From NCBI RefSeq assembly GCF_007830455.1, contig NZ_VLLB01000003.1, positions 594,530-658,529 on the forward strand: 64,000 nucleotides of DNA, given 5' to 3'. The position numbers were made by a program, and so were the translations under genes. The notes under the pieces were generated by a model that searched no databases, was not told the origin of the DNA, and saw nothing but the letters and a program-made list of their open reading frames with translations. Positions within the stretch are counted from its first letter, which is position 1; every line of letters starts with the position of its first letter. Of this stretch, positions 8,963 to 17,452 are shown one piece after another. The stretch comes from Pseudoduganella lurida (GTDB taxonomy: Bacteria; Pseudomonadota; Gammaproteobacteria; Burkholderiales; Burkholderiaceae_D).

Positions 8963-9552
8963 GCGGCAGCGGCACCGGGCCAGGTGGCCAGTGCCTGGTC
9001 GGCCACGGCCTGCAGCATCTCGCGGCTGAAGCCGCCCTTGGCCTGCACCGCCATGCCGTGCATGACCGCCATGATGAAGGCGGCCAGCGCGGCGGGGCTG
9101 GCGCTGGCCGGCAGGTCGCCCTCGGCCTGCGCCGCTTCGAACCGTTCACGCAGCCGCGCCTCGCCGCCGGCCCGGAATTCAACGAGGGCCTGCCGCACCG
9201 GCTCCGATTCGTCCGACCCGGCCACCGCGCCGTTGATGCCCAGGCAGCCCGCCTGGTCGGGAAAGCGGGTATTGAGTTCCACGGAACTGCGCAGCAGGTG
9301 CGCCGCCACTTCGCGTGACGTCGGCAATGCCAGCGCTTCGGGATAGTGGGTCATGAAGCGTTCGGCGTAGCGGTCCAGCACGCGCCGGAACAGGGCTTCC
9401 TTGTTGCCGAAGGCAGCGTACAGGGCGGGCCGTTCGACCCCCGCGGCCTGCGTCAGGTCGGCATACGACGCGCCCTCGTAGCCCTTGCGCCAGAAGACGC
9501 ACAGCGCCGCATCGAGCACCTTCTCCTCATCGTATTCGCGCCGGCGTCCCAT
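8959..9552 (-). CDS. TetR/AcrR-family transcriptional repressor
   Basis: A 197-residue TetR-type regulator. The N-terminal helix-turn-helix domain (about 1-60) is clear: VLDAALCVFWRKGYEGASYADLTQAAGVERPALYAAFGNKEALF, a pattern common in repressors that control reductases. The C-terminal ligand domain includes GCLGINGAVA. It is divergent from two short-chain dehydrogenase genes, and the intervening region carries three copies of a TAACGATCGTTA-like 12-mer, so it probably represses them and itself, with an unknown small-molecule inducer. The CDS ends overlapping the stop of the DUF5694 gene. Confidence 0.92.
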   Translation of the reverse strand: MGRRREYDEEKVLDAALCVFWRKGYEGASYADLTQAAGVERPALYAAFGNKEALFRRVLDRYAERFMTHYPEALALPTSREVAAHLLRSSVELNTRFPDQAGCLGINGAVAGSDESEPVRQALVEFRAGGEARLRERFEAAQAEGDLPASASPAALAAFIMAVMHGMAVQAKGGFSREMLQAVADQALATWPGAAAA

Positions 9553-9566
9553 CGCTCACCTTTTCA

Positions 9567-9652
9567 TAACGGTCGTTAAAAAACGCTTGACAGCGTCTTG
9601 CCGAATTATATACTCCTCGTTATCTTAACGATCGTTACTGTAACGATGGTTA
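9567..9652 (+). promoter_or_regulatory. Divergent promoter region with three TetR-type operators
   Basis: Three related 12-mers are visible: TAACGGTCGTTA (9567-9578), the perfect palindrome TAACGATCGTTA (9626-9637) and TAACGATGGTTA (9641-9652). Between the first and second lies a strong sigma-70-like promoter for the plus strand: TTGACA (9587-9592), 16 bases, TATACT (9609-9614). The second and third operators fall at or just after the predicted transcript start, and the first is just before the tetR start codon on the other strand. This layout fits autorepression plus repression of the dehydrogenases. Confidence 0.75.
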
Positions 9653-9717
9653 TTAAATCGATCGCCGTGCAGGTCGTGCGGCAGTGCGCCGCTTACATCA
9701 AATCTGAAAGGTTCATC

Positions 9718-10476
9718 ATGTCGAAAGCATTGGAAGGCAAGGTCGCTCTCGTGACCGGCGGCTCGCGCGGACTGGGCGCGGCCATCGCGGCAGCACTCGC
9801 GGCGCAGGGCGCGGCCGTGGCGATCACGTATGTCGCTTCGGCGGACAAGGCGCAGGCGGTGGTCGAACGCCTGGAGGAGCAGGGCGCGCGGGCCATCGCC
9901 ATCCGGAGCGACCAGGCCGACATGGCAGCCGCACGGCCCCTGGTGGAACAGGTCGTGGCCCGCTTCGGCCAGCTCGACATCCTCGTCAACAACGCGGCGA
10001 TCGCCGTGCAGGGCAGGACGGTCGACGATCCCGCGCTCGACACCGTGAACCTGGGCCGCCAGTGGCAGGTCAACGTGATGGGGCCGGTGGCCCTCACGCG
10101 AGCGGCCGCGCCGGCATTGTCGGAAGGCGGCCGCATCATCTTCATCGGCTCGCTGCTGGGCAGCGTCGTGCCGTTCGCGGGCGCCGCCGATTACGCAGGC
10201 ACCAAGGCGGCCATCGCCGGCTATGCGCGCGGCGTGGCCCGCGACCTGGGCGGCCGCAACATCACGGTCAACGTGGTGCAGCCGGGGGTCATGCCCACCG
10301 ATATGTCGAGCGAGGTGCTGGGCGACGGCGTCCCGGCCGCCCTGCTCGACCTGCATCCGATCCGCCGCATCGCCACGCTGGAGGAGGTGGCCGCGACCGT
10401 GGCCTTCCTGGCCGGCCCGCACGGCGGCTACATCACCGGCGGCGCGATCGACGTCTCCGGCGGCCTGGGTACCTGA
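9718..10476 (+). CDS. SDR-family NAD(P)-dependent oxidoreductase (FabG-like)
   Basis: A 252-residue classical short-chain dehydrogenase/reductase. The cofactor motif TGGSRGLGAAIA (about 14-25), the NNAA motif (LDILVNNAAIAV), the catalytic Ser in FIGSLLGS, and YAGTK with the catalytic Tyr and Lys are all present, and the C-terminal region reads YITGGAIDVSGG as in 3-oxoacyl-ACP reductases. The substrate is unknown; similar TetR-controlled reductases reduce quinones or carbonyl compounds. The ATG follows GAAAGG. It is the first gene after the TetR operators and is followed 29 bases later by a second dehydrogenase. Confidence 0.9.
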   Translation: MSKALEGKVALVTGGSRGLGAAIAAALAAQGAAVAITYVASADKAQAVVERLEEQGARAIAIRSDQADMAAARPLVEQVVARFGQLDILVNNAAIAVQGRTVDDPALDTVNLGRQWQVNVMGPVALTRAAAPALSEGGRIIFIGSLLGSVVPFAGAADYAGTKAAIAGYARGVARDLGGRNITVNVVQPGVMPTDMSSEVLGDGVPAALLDLHPIRRIATLEEVAATVAFLAGPHGGYITGGAIDVSGGLGT

Positions 10477-10505
10477 ACCCCGCTTCATTCAACGAAAGGC
10501 ATTTC

Positions 10506-11477
10506 ATGAGCACGACATTCGGCGCCGCATCCACGGCGGAGGAAGTATTGGCCGGCATCGACCTGGCAGGCAAACGCTTCCTGGTGACGGGCGTGTCGTC
10601 CGGCATCGGCCTGGAGACGGCGCGCGCGCTGGTGGCGCATGGCGCCAGCGTTACCGGCGCGGTGCGCGACATCGGCACGGCGGAAGCGGCGCTGGCGCCG
10701 GTGCGTGCTGCCGCGGCAGGTGGCGGCAGGCTTGCATTGATCGACCTCGATCTGGCAGCGCTGGACAGCGTGCGCGCCGCCGTGGCACGGCTGCTGGACG
10801 AGGGCGGACGGTTCGACGCGATCGTCGCCAACGCCGGCATCATGGCCACGCCGTTCGGCCACACGGCCGACGGCTTCGAACGGCAGTTCGGCACCAACCA
10901 CCTGGGCCACTTCGTGTTCGTCAATGGCGTCGCGTCGCTGCTGGCAGACGGCGGGCGCCTCGTGGTGCTGTCCTCGCAGGCGCACCGCATCGCGGACGTG
11001 GACCTGGACGATCCGAACTTCGCGCATCAGGCCTACGACCCCTGGCTGGCGTATGGCAGGTCGAAGACGGCGAATGCGCTGTTCGCGGTGGAGTTCGACC
11101 GCCGCCACCGCGCGCGTGGCATCCGCGCGGCGGCCGTCATGCCCGGCAACAGCCTGACCGGGCTGCCGCGCCACCTGGCGCAGGAAGATCTGCAGGGATT
11201 GTTCGAGACGGTGGGCCAGGCGCGTGCCGACGCGGGCCTGCCGCCGCCGGTGCTGAAGTCGATCGGGCAGGTGGCCGCCACCCCGGTCTGGGCCGGCGTG
11301 GTGGCCGACCCGGCACTGATCGGCGGCCGCTACCTGGAGGACTGCGCCGTCGCTCCCGTCAACGACCTGCCCAATCCCTTTGCCGATGGCGTGCGCTCGT
11401 ACGCACTCGATGGCGACCGGGCGCGCCGGCTGTGGGAGGCCAGCGAGGCGCTGACCGGCACGGGCACCGGCACCTGA
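10506..11477 (+). CDS. SDR-family oxidoreductase (retinol-dehydrogenase-like)
   Basis: A 323-residue short-chain dehydrogenase. It shows TGVSSGIG in the cofactor site (about 28-35), NAGIMATPFG, the FGTNHLGHF segment typical of the retinol-dehydrogenase/WW-oxidoreductase-like SDR branch, VLSSQAH with the catalytic Ser and YGRSKTAN with Tyr and Lys. It is longer than the preceding enzyme and from a different SDR branch, so the pair is not a simple duplication. The ATG follows CGAAAGGC. Probably co-transcribed with the preceding dehydrogenase under TetR control. The C-terminus ends in Gly-Thr repeats (TGTGTGT). Confidence 0.9.
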   Translation: MSTTFGAASTAEEVLAGIDLAGKRFLVTGVSSGIGLETARALVAHGASVTGAVRDIGTAEAALAPVRAAAAGGGRLALIDLDLAALDSVRAAVARLLDEGGRFDAIVANAGIMATPFGHTADGFERQFGTNHLGHFVFVNGVASLLADGGRLVVLSSQAHRIADVDLDDPNFAHQAYDPWLAYGRSKTANALFAVEFDRRHRARGIRAAAVMPGNSLTGLPRHLAQEDLQGLFETVGQARADAGLPPPVLKSIGQVAATPVWAGVVADPALIGGRYLEDCAVAPVNDLPNPFADGVRSYALDGDRARRLWEASEALTGTGTGT

Positions 11478-11480
11478 CCG

Positions 11481-12143
11481 TCAGCGCGCCGGCGGCCCTT
11501 CCACCAGCGCGATGCGGCGGCGTATCCGCGCCGCTTCCTCGCCATCGCCGGCCTGCTCGGCGCGCAGCGCCTGCACGGTCAGCCACGCCAGCAACGGCCG
11601 TTTCCAGCCCTGGTCGGAGGCCGTGGTGATGGCCAGCGTCACCAGCTCCGGCGTGGCGCGGTTGGCCTGGAACAGCGCGCCGGCCGCCACCAGCTGCGAC
11701 AGCGGATCCTTCATGGCCGCCACGGCCGCTGCCGCGGCCTGGTCGGACGCAGCAGCCAGCACGGCCCGCTGCGGCTCGGGCAACAGCGGCGCATCGGCCG
11801 GCCGCGCACGGCCCGCCAGGTAATCGGCATACGCCACATCGGCTGCGGTGGCATCGGCGCGCAATGCTGCCAGGCCGGCGCACTCTTCGAACACGAGGGC
11901 GGCCGTGCGTGCGGCACAACGGATCAGTTCCGCGCGGAGGACCAGATCGATCTTGCCGGTGGCGGCGATGTCGCTTCGTGCGCGTGCAAACTCCGTGGCC
12001 TCCACGAGGTCCTTGCCGGCCATGTAGGCGTTCGTCGCGCGCTCCAGCGAGCTTTGCGCATTCATCTTCCAGTCGGGCACCGGCGGGCTGCTGCTGCAAG
12101 CGGCGACGAGGAGAACCGTGGCGAAAATGGATGAACGCATCAT
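11481..12143 (-). CDS. Putative lipoprotein of an MCE transport operon
   Basis: A 220-residue predicted outer- or inner-membrane lipoprotein: signal FATVLLVAAC with the lipobox cysteine at residue 16, then SSSPPVPDW. The remainder is alanine-rich and helical, probably tetratricopeptide-like in character, and I cannot name a family. Its ATG overlaps the mlaD stop codon as ATGA, which suggests translational coupling. In related operons the last gene codes an auxiliary lipoprotein that may link the inner-membrane transporter to the outer membrane. It converges on the dehydrogenase operon with only 3 bases between the stops. Confidence 0.7.
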   Translation of the reverse strand: MMRSSIFATVLLVAACSSSPPVPDWKMNAQSSLERATNAYMAGKDLVEATEFARARSDIAATGKIDLVLRAELIRCAARTAALVFEECAGLAALRADATAADVAYADYLAGRARPADAPLLPEPQRAVLAAASDQAAAAAVAAMKDPLSQLVAAGALFQANRATPELVTLAITTASDQGWKRPLLAWLTVQALRAEQAGDGEEAARIRRRIALVEGPPAR

Positions 12144-13102
12144 GGCAGCTTGATCTCCGGGTCGCGCTTGAACGGCCACTTGCGGTTGATCTCGTTGACC
12201 AGCTGCTCGATCTTGCGCAGGTTGGTGTCGACATCGGCGCGCAAGGCGCCCAGGTCCTCGGTGGCCACGCGCGCGTTCTTGCCGACGGCCTGCGCTTCGT
12301 CCAGCACCGCGTCCATCTTCTTCAGGCTCAGGCGCGCATCGGCCAGCAGGCCGTTCAGCTGCACGATCGCGGCCTGCGCATCGGTCGCCACACCCTTGTC
12401 GCCGAAGACCTTCGCATCGGCGTTGCCCACCAGTTTGTCGGCGCGCACGATCAGCGAATTGGCGTTGGCCAGCAGCTCGCGCGACTTCTTGTCCTCGCCG
12501 GCGATCAGGCCCATGGCACCGCCCGGCCCGTTCAGTTTATCCGTCACTCCCTGCACGTTCTGCAGGCTCTGGCCAAGCGCCGAATCGGCCGCCGTCAGTG
12601 CCGAAACGTTCGCCAGCACGTCGCGCGCGGCGGCCAGCAGCTTGGGAATCTCGCCGGCCGCATCGCCCACCAGCAGGCCCCGCTCGGCCCCTTCCGGCAG
12701 CGGCGGGTCGGTCGGGATGCCCGTGAAGGCGCGCAGCTTGGCGCCGCCGACGATGCCCTTCTCGAGCGTAAAAATGCTGCTGGTGCGCAGCCAGTGGGCA
12801 TCCTTCTTCGGCACGTCCACCAGCACGCGCGCCTTGCCCTCGGGGCTCAGTTCGATCACGCGCACGCGGCCGATGGGAAAGCCGGCAAACGTCACGTCCA
12901 TGCCGACGGCCACGCCTTCCGAATCGTCGGCCGTGAGCACCAGGCGCTGCGTGGCCTCGAAGGCGCCGCGCGCGTACATCAGGTAGAGGGCGGCGCCGGC
13001 GATCAGCACGACCATCAGGATCAGCAGCAGCGCGGCCTTGAATTCGGCATTGCGTACCGGCGCGGGTTCGGCAGGAGCGGTCGTTTCGGTCGTCTCGGTC
13101 AT
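12140..13102 (-). CDS. mlaD: MlaD-family (MCE domain) lipid transport protein
   Basis: A 320-residue protein with one membrane anchor (about 22-44) after a short cytoplasmic tail and then an MCE domain in the periplasm: TADDSEGVAVGMDVTFAGFPIGRV is the hallmark. The long C-terminal part (about 140-310) is helical and rich in Ala, Asp and Leu, as in MCE proteins that form a periplasmic needle. MCE proteins bind phospholipid or other hydrophobic substrates as hexamers above an MlaE-type permease. Here it sits between a permease gene (6 bases upstream) and a lipoprotein gene, without an ATPase gene. The assignment to the MCE family is firm; equivalence to E. coli MlaD is not. Confidence 0.85.
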   Translation of the reverse strand: MTETTETTAPAEPAPVRNAEFKAALLLILMVVLIAGAALYLMYARGAFEATQRLVLTADDSEGVAVGMDVTFAGFPIGRVRVIELSPEGKARVLVDVPKKDAHWLRTSSIFTLEKGIVGGAKLRAFTGIPTDPPLPEGAERGLLVGDAAGEIPKLLAAARDVLANVSALTAADSALGQSLQNVQGVTDKLNGPGGAMGLIAGEDKKSRELLANANSLIVRADKLVGNADAKVFGDKGVATDAQAAIVQLNGLLADARLSLKKMDAVLDEAQAVGKNARVATEDLGALRADVDTNLRKIEQLVNEINRKWPFKRDPEIKLP

Positions 13103-13108
13103 TTCATG

Positions 13109-13942
13109 TCAATAGTAATTGCCCATCAGGGAAGCGGCTTCGATCAGCAGGATCACGGAGAACATGCGCACCATGTCGGCCAGCCCGTGCGTGAAGCGCA
13201 GCCGCGCGGCGAACGGATTGGCGGCCGCATCGTAGTAGGACGAAGCGAGCGGAATGATGCCGACGGCCAGCGAAAAGAAGCCGATCTTCAGCAGCAGGAT
13301 CAGTGACACGGCGGGATTGAAGATCTGGCCCACCACGCGCGTGTAGCCGGGCAGGGCATACGGCGTGAAGCCGTAGATGATCAGGTAGGCTAGCACCAGC
13401 GTGAGGATGCAGCTGACGGCGGCCAGCAGCCAGACGGAGAAGATGCCGGCGGCGGCGCGCGGATAGAACTCGCGGCGCAGCGCCTCGCCCGGATCGGCCG
13501 CTGCCCCCGCGGAGCCGGCCGGGGCTGCTGCGGCGGCAGCAAGCCGGCGCTGCGCGAACTCCACGCCGGCCGGCAGGGTGCTGCGCAGCGCCACGAACAG
13601 TGCCGCCGTCAGCGGGATCAGTTCCAGCACCAGCACGCGCACCACCATCTCCAGCGCATAGCCGGACAGGCCGTACGAAAGCGCCGTCACCACCACGATG
13701 CGGATGATGACGAGGCTGATCAGCGCGGACAGCACGCAGAACCACAGCAGGTTCGGCGCCGTGCCCAGCACCAGGTGGCTGGCCAGCGTGGCGCGGTTGT
13801 CGCGCCGGTAGGTCGATGGCGTGGCGGCGCGCGCCAGGATCAGCGCACCGAACTGCGCCAGCCGCCACCAGCTGGTCAGCCAGATCATCGTCTCGCGGTG
13901 CAGGCGCGTCAGCGACGGCAGAAGTGATACATGGTCGATCAT
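13109..13942 (-). CDS. mlaE: MlaE-type ABC permease of the MCE system
   Basis: A 277-residue inner-membrane protein with about five to six hydrophobic segments. The stretch VLELIPLTAALFVALRSTLPAGVEFA corresponds to the MlaE coupling region (consensus LTALLVAGRVGAAIAAELG), although the glycines are replaced and the N-terminal half is divergent. The position directly upstream of an MCE gene supports the call. A variable Ala/Gly-rich insertion sits at about 132-155. It is the first gene of the three-gene operon; the cognate ATPase (MlaF type) is not encoded here and must come from elsewhere if the system is active. Confidence 0.75.
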   Translation of the reverse strand: MIDHVSLLPSLTRLHRETMIWLTSWWRLAQFGALILARAATPSTYRRDNRATLASHLVLGTAPNLLWFCVLSALISLVIIRIVVVTALSYGLSGYALEMVVRVLVLELIPLTAALFVALRSTLPAGVEFAQRRLAAAAAAPAGSAGAAADPGEALRREFYPRAAAGIFSVWLLAAVSCILTLVLAYLIIYGFTPYALPGYTRVVGQIFNPAVSLILLLKIGFFSLAVGIIPLASSYYDAAANPFAARLRFTHGLADMVRMFSVILLIEAASLMGNYY

Positions 13943-13984
13943 CTTGCCATCTTAACATTCCTGCCGTCGGGTCCAGGGCACGGA

Positions 13985-14860
13985 TCAGTGCACCGCGCTG
14001 TCCACGGACGCGACGATGGCATCGGCCACCGCCCGCACCCGCGCACTGCGATGCAGGTCGCCGTGCATCACCAGGTACACGTCGTAGCGGTGCACCTGCG
14101 CTGGGAACAGGCGCACCAGCTGCGGATCGGGATCGGCCATGTGCACGGGCAGTTCGGCGATGCCGATGCCGCTGCGTGCCGCGTGCTGCAGCATCAATCC
14201 CGTGTTCACTTCCAGCACGATGCGCGCGCCCGCCACCGGCAGGCCGGCCAGCTGGGTGCCATGGCTGGCTTTCACGGCAGCCTGGAAGATCACCAGGTCC
14301 TGGCCGGCCAGGCCATCTTCCTCGCGCGGCATGCCATGCTGCTTCAGGTACTGGCGGCTGGCGTACAGGCCCGCCTCGCGCCGGCCCAGGTGGCGGGCCA
14401 CCAGGTCGGGATCGGTCGGCTTCACGGTGCGCACGGCCAGATCGGCTTCGCGGCGCGTCAGGTTCGACACGGCCGTCGTCACGGACAGCACCACGCGGAT
14501 GTCCGGATGCTGCCGGTGCAGCGCCTGCACGGCGCCGATGACGAAGTGCTGCGCCATCGTGTCGGTCGTGGCCACGCGCACGACGCCGGACAGGCGGTTG
14601 TCGGTGCCCTGCATTTCCCGCTCCAGCTGGTGGGCCGCGCTTTCCATCTTCTCGGCCGAGCGCGCGGCCGTTTCGCCGGCCGGCGTGGGCACGTAGCCGG
14701 ACGGGGTGCGCAGGAACAGCTTCGCGTTCAGCGCGCCTTCCAGTGCCGCCAGCCGGCGCCCGGCGGTGGCCTGGTCTATGCCCAGCTGCGCCGCGGCGCC
14801 GCGCAGCGTGCCGGCCCGGTAGATCCCGAGGAACACCCGGGTGTTATCCCAATCCATCAT
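13985..14860 (-). CDS. LysR-family transcriptional regulator
   Basis: A 291-residue LysR regulator. The N-terminal winged helix-turn-helix covers about 1-62: VFLGIYRAGTLRGAAAQLGIDQATAGRRLAALEGALNAKLFLRTPSGYVPTPAG. The C-terminal periplasmic-binding-like domain (about 90-290) would sense an unknown effector. The first of two adjacent ATGs was chosen, after AGGATGGATCGAG. It is divergent from an MFS exporter gene 113 bases away, the usual arrangement for a LysR regulator and its target. The intergenic region contains TGCATTTTTGCA, an imperfect dyad of a type LysR proteins could use. Confidence 0.9.
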   Translation of the reverse strand: MMDWDNTRVFLGIYRAGTLRGAAAQLGIDQATAGRRLAALEGALNAKLFLRTPSGYVPTPAGETAARSAEKMESAAHQLEREMQGTDNRLSGVVRVATTDTMAQHFVIGAVQALHRQHPDIRVVLSVTTAVSNLTRREADLAVRTVKPTDPDLVARHLGRREAGLYASRQYLKQHGMPREEDGLAGQDLVIFQAAVKASHGTQLAGLPVAGARIVLEVNTGLMLQHAARSGIGIAELPVHMADPDPQLVRLFPAQVHRYDVYLVMHGDLHRSARVRAVADAIVASVDSAVH

Positions 14861-14973
14861 CTCGATCCATCCTGGGCCCCTGCTGCATTTTTGCATCAAT
14901 GCGCCGATGGTATGCGGCTTTACTGCATCACGCAAGGCGCCTAGTCTATGCGTTTGTGCGAAGGAGAACTGCC

Positions 14974-16341
14974 ATGCTGCTATTGACACTGGCGATCGGG
15001 TTCGTGATGGCGATGATCGACGTCACGGCCGTCAACACGGCCCTGTCCGCGATCGCGATCGATCTGGAGGTGCCGCTGTCCGGGCTGGTGTGGGTCGTCG
15101 ACGGCTACACGCTGACATTTGCCGCGTTGCTGCTGGCCGGCGGCGCGCTGGCCGACCGCTACGGCGCCAGGCGGGCCTACCAGGGCGGCCTGGCCGTGTT
15201 CGTGCTGGGCTCGGTGCTGTGCGCGCTGGCGCCTGGTGGCGGCGCCCTGGTCGCGGCACGCCTCCTGCAGGGCTGCGGCGCCGCGCTGTTCATGCCCAGC
15301 TCCCTGGCGCTGCTGATGCATGCGGTGGACGACGAGCGCCAGCGCGCCCGCATGTTCGGCTTGTGGTCGGCGCTGGTGAGCGCCGCAGCCACCGTGGGAC
15401 CGCTGGCTGGCGGACTGCTGGTGGAGACGTTCGGCTGGCGCAGCATCTTCTGGCTGAACCTGCCGCTGGGCGTGGCCGGCATCGTCCTGACAGGGTGGCG
15501 CGCGCCGGCACCGCCGTCCCATCCACGCTCCCTGGGCCTCATTTCCCACGGCCTGGGCGCGGGTGCGCTGGCTTCACTGGCATTCGTGCTGATCGACGGG
15601 CCGGAACTTGGCTGGACCGCACCGCCCGTGCTTGCCGCGCTGGCGACGGCCATGCTGCTGGGCGTCCTGCTGGTCCGGCGCGAGCGCCGCGCCGCGCAGC
15701 CGGTGCTGCCCCGTGCTCTCTATGGCAGCGCGCCGTTCCGCGCCGCGCTGGTGACGGGGCTGATGATCAATGTCGCCACCTTCGGCCAGCTGTTCGTCGT
15801 GAGCCTGCTGATGCAGCAGGGCCACGGCATCGGCGCGCTGGGCACGGGGCTGGCGATCCTGCCGATGACAGCGGCCGCCGGGATCATGAATGTTTTGTCG
15901 GGACGCGCGATCGCTGCATACGGCACGCGGATGCCGCTGCTCGCCGGCCTCGGTGGCGGCGCAGCCGCTGCACTGCTGCTCACGGGGGCAGCGGCACAGA
16001 CGCCGCCCTGGCTGGTGGTGATGGGCGGGACCTTGCTGTTCGTGGCGCTGGGCTTCGCGATACCGGCGATGACGGCCACGGTGATGGGCGCCGGCGGCAA
16101 GGCGCTCGCCAACAGTGCCGGCGCCGCGCTGAACGCGAACCGGCAGGTGGGGGCCTTGCTGGGCGTGGCGCTGGCCGGCACGATCCTGCACGCGGTGCCG
16201 GACTGGGGGCTGCGGCTGGCGCTGGTGTATGGCGCCATCGCGGCGGGCCTGGCCTGCGCCTGGCTGGCCGTGTGGCACGGCGTGCGCCAGCCGGCGGCGG
16301 CACCGGCGGCGCTGCTGGCGGATCAGGTTATGGAAGGTTAG
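14974..16341 (+). CDS. MFS drug-efflux type transporter (DHA2/EmrB-QacA-like)
   Basis: A 455-residue major facilitator with about 13-14 membrane segments. Family marks are MAMIDVTAVNTALSAI in the first helix (the D-x-T-x-VN-x-AL motif of the DHA2 family), LVWVVDGYTL, the ADRYGARR loop between helices 2 and 3, and GPLAGGLLVETFGWRSIFWLNLPLG in helix 5. These transporters export hydrophobic compounds using the proton gradient. The ATG is preceded by AAGGAG at 8 bases. It is divergent from a LysR regulator that probably controls it, and it converges on ribB. Confidence 0.88.
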   Translation: MLLLTLAIGFVMAMIDVTAVNTALSAIAIDLEVPLSGLVWVVDGYTLTFAALLLAGGALADRYGARRAYQGGLAVFVLGSVLCALAPGGGALVAARLLQGCGAALFMPSSLALLMHAVDDERQRARMFGLWSALVSAAATVGPLAGGLLVETFGWRSIFWLNLPLGVAGIVLTGWRAPAPPSHPRSLGLISHGLGAGALASLAFVLIDGPELGWTAPPVLAALATAMLLGVLLVRRERRAAQPVLPRALYGSAPFRAALVTGLMINVATFGQLFVVSLLMQQGHGIGALGTGLAILPMTAAAGIMNVLSGRAIAAYGTRMPLLAGLGGGAAAALLLTGAAAQTPPWLVVMGGTLLFVALGFAIPAMTATVMGAGGKALANSAGAALNANRQVGALLGVALAGTILHAVPDWGLRLALVYGAIAAGLACAWLAVWHGVRQPAAAPAALLADQVMEG

Positions 16342-16404
16342 GCACGGCCGGTCAACTGGCCAGCTGTGCACCAGTCAGCCGTGCAGCGATCCGCTGTGCA
16401 GCAA

Positions 16405-17088
16405 TCAGCCGTGGATCTTTCTCCATGCGATCATCTCGGCGATGGTCAGGATCGGCATGCCGCGCTCGCGCGCGAACGCCTCGATGGCGTCGCCCCGCAT
16501 CATCGTGCCGTCAGGGTTCATCAGCTCGCACAGCACGGCGGCCGGCTGCAGGCCGGCCATGCGGGCCAGGTCGACGGAGCCTTCCGTGTGGCCGGCCCGT
16601 TCCAGCACGCCGCCCGGGCTGGCGCGCAGCGGAAACACGTGGCCGGGGCGGACCAGGTCGGACGGCTGCGCATCGGCCGCCGTGGCCGCGCGGATGGTCG
16701 TCACGCGGTCGAGCGCCGAGACGCCCGTCGTCACGCCATGGCGCGCCTCGATCGACACGGTGAACGGCGTGCCGTAGCGGCTGCCGTTCTCGATGGCCAT
16801 CGGCGGCAGCTCCAGCGCGCGCACGCGCTCGGCCTCCAGGCAGAGACAAACGATGCCGCTGCATTCGCGGATCAGCACGGCCATCGTCGCGACGGTGAGC
16901 TTTTCGGCGGCGACGATCAGGTCGGCCTCGTTCTCGCGGTCGAAATCGTCCAGCAGCACGACGGGCACGCCGCTGCGCATCGCGTCGAGCGCGGCGGCGA
17001 TGCGGCCCTCGAGGTCATCGGAAAACAGGGAAGGGGAAGTGACGGGAACTACTGCGGCAATCTCTTGCACGAACTCTTGAACGGACAT
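16405..17088 (-). CDS. ribB: 3,4-dihydroxy-2-butanone 4-phosphate synthase
   Basis: A 227-residue monofunctional RibB, which converts ribulose 5-phosphate to 3,4-dihydroxy-2-butanone 4-phosphate and formate, the second precursor of riboflavin. Family features are [15 protein letters not shown] (acidic metal-binding loop), [17 protein letters not shown] and [17 protein letters not shown]. The length matches E. coli RibB (217) and there is no fused RibA domain. The ATG follows CGAGGAGCG. An FMN riboswitch lies in the leader about 100 bases upstream, so the gene should be shut down when FMN is plentiful. Confidence 0.96.
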   Translation of the reverse strand: MSVQEFVQEIAAVVPVTSPSLFSDDLEGRIAAALDAMRSGVPVVLLDDFDRENEADLIVAAEKLTVATMAVLIRECSGIVCLCLEAERVRALELPPMAIENGSRYGTPFTVSIEARHGVTTGVSALDRVTTIRAATAADAQPSDLVRPGHVFPLRASPGGVLERAGHTEGSVDLARMAGLQPAAVLCELMNPDGTMMRGDAIEAFARERGMPILTIAEMIAWRKIHG

Positions 17089-17190
17089 GTGAAACGCTCC
17101 TCGCTTGGCGAAAAACGCATCAGGGCAAAGCGAATACGCGTGCACCCATGCGGCAGCGATGCTGCAAGGGCAGGCACGTACAACGCACAT

Positions 17191-17330
17191 CTTCTTTCAT
17201 CCGGACTATACCGTCGGCCCTGGCCTCGCACCAGGTCTGCTGACCTTCCGGCGGAACCGGAAGCGCTCGCGGGCTCGGCCCGCAGTGCAGGCCATACCGC
17301 CGGTGGGGAATCGCACCCCGCCCCGAAGAC
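17191..17330 (-). promoter_or_regulatory. FMN riboswitch (RFN element) of ribB
   Basis: Read on the minus strand, all conserved RFN blocks appear in order: GGGGCGGGGTGCGATTCCCC, ACCGGCGGTA, GGGCCGAGCCCGCGAGCG, GGTCAGCAGACC, the variable hairpin CTGGTGCGAGGCCAG, GCCGACGGTATAGTCCGGATG and the closing AAAGAAG. These form the six-helix FMN aptamer. It ends about 100 bases before the ribB start codon. No U-tract terminator is visible between aptamer and gene, so control is more likely through translation or Rho than through an intrinsic terminator. Confidence 0.97.
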
Positions 17331-17353
17331 GTAATGATTAAAAAAGTACTGTT

Positions 17354-17382
17354 AAAAAAAGCCGCCGCGCGAACGCGGCAGC
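17354..17382 (-). terminator. Intrinsic terminator just upstream of the ribB riboswitch
   Basis: On the minus strand GCTGCCGCG and CGCGGCGGC form a 9-bp stem (one G-U pair) closed by a TTCG loop and followed at once by seven T residues. It lies 24 bases before the RFN element on the same strand. A TACAAT box at 17389-17394 would start transcripts almost inside it. It may insulate the riboswitch from transcription entering from the direction of the M16 protease gene, or it may be a leader attenuator. Confidence 0.7.
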
Positions 17383-17452
17383 CGGACGATTGTAGCAGAG
17401 GCGGCGGATTCTGGTATGGTGGGGCCATCGCCCACTGACCCCTCATCGCTCC

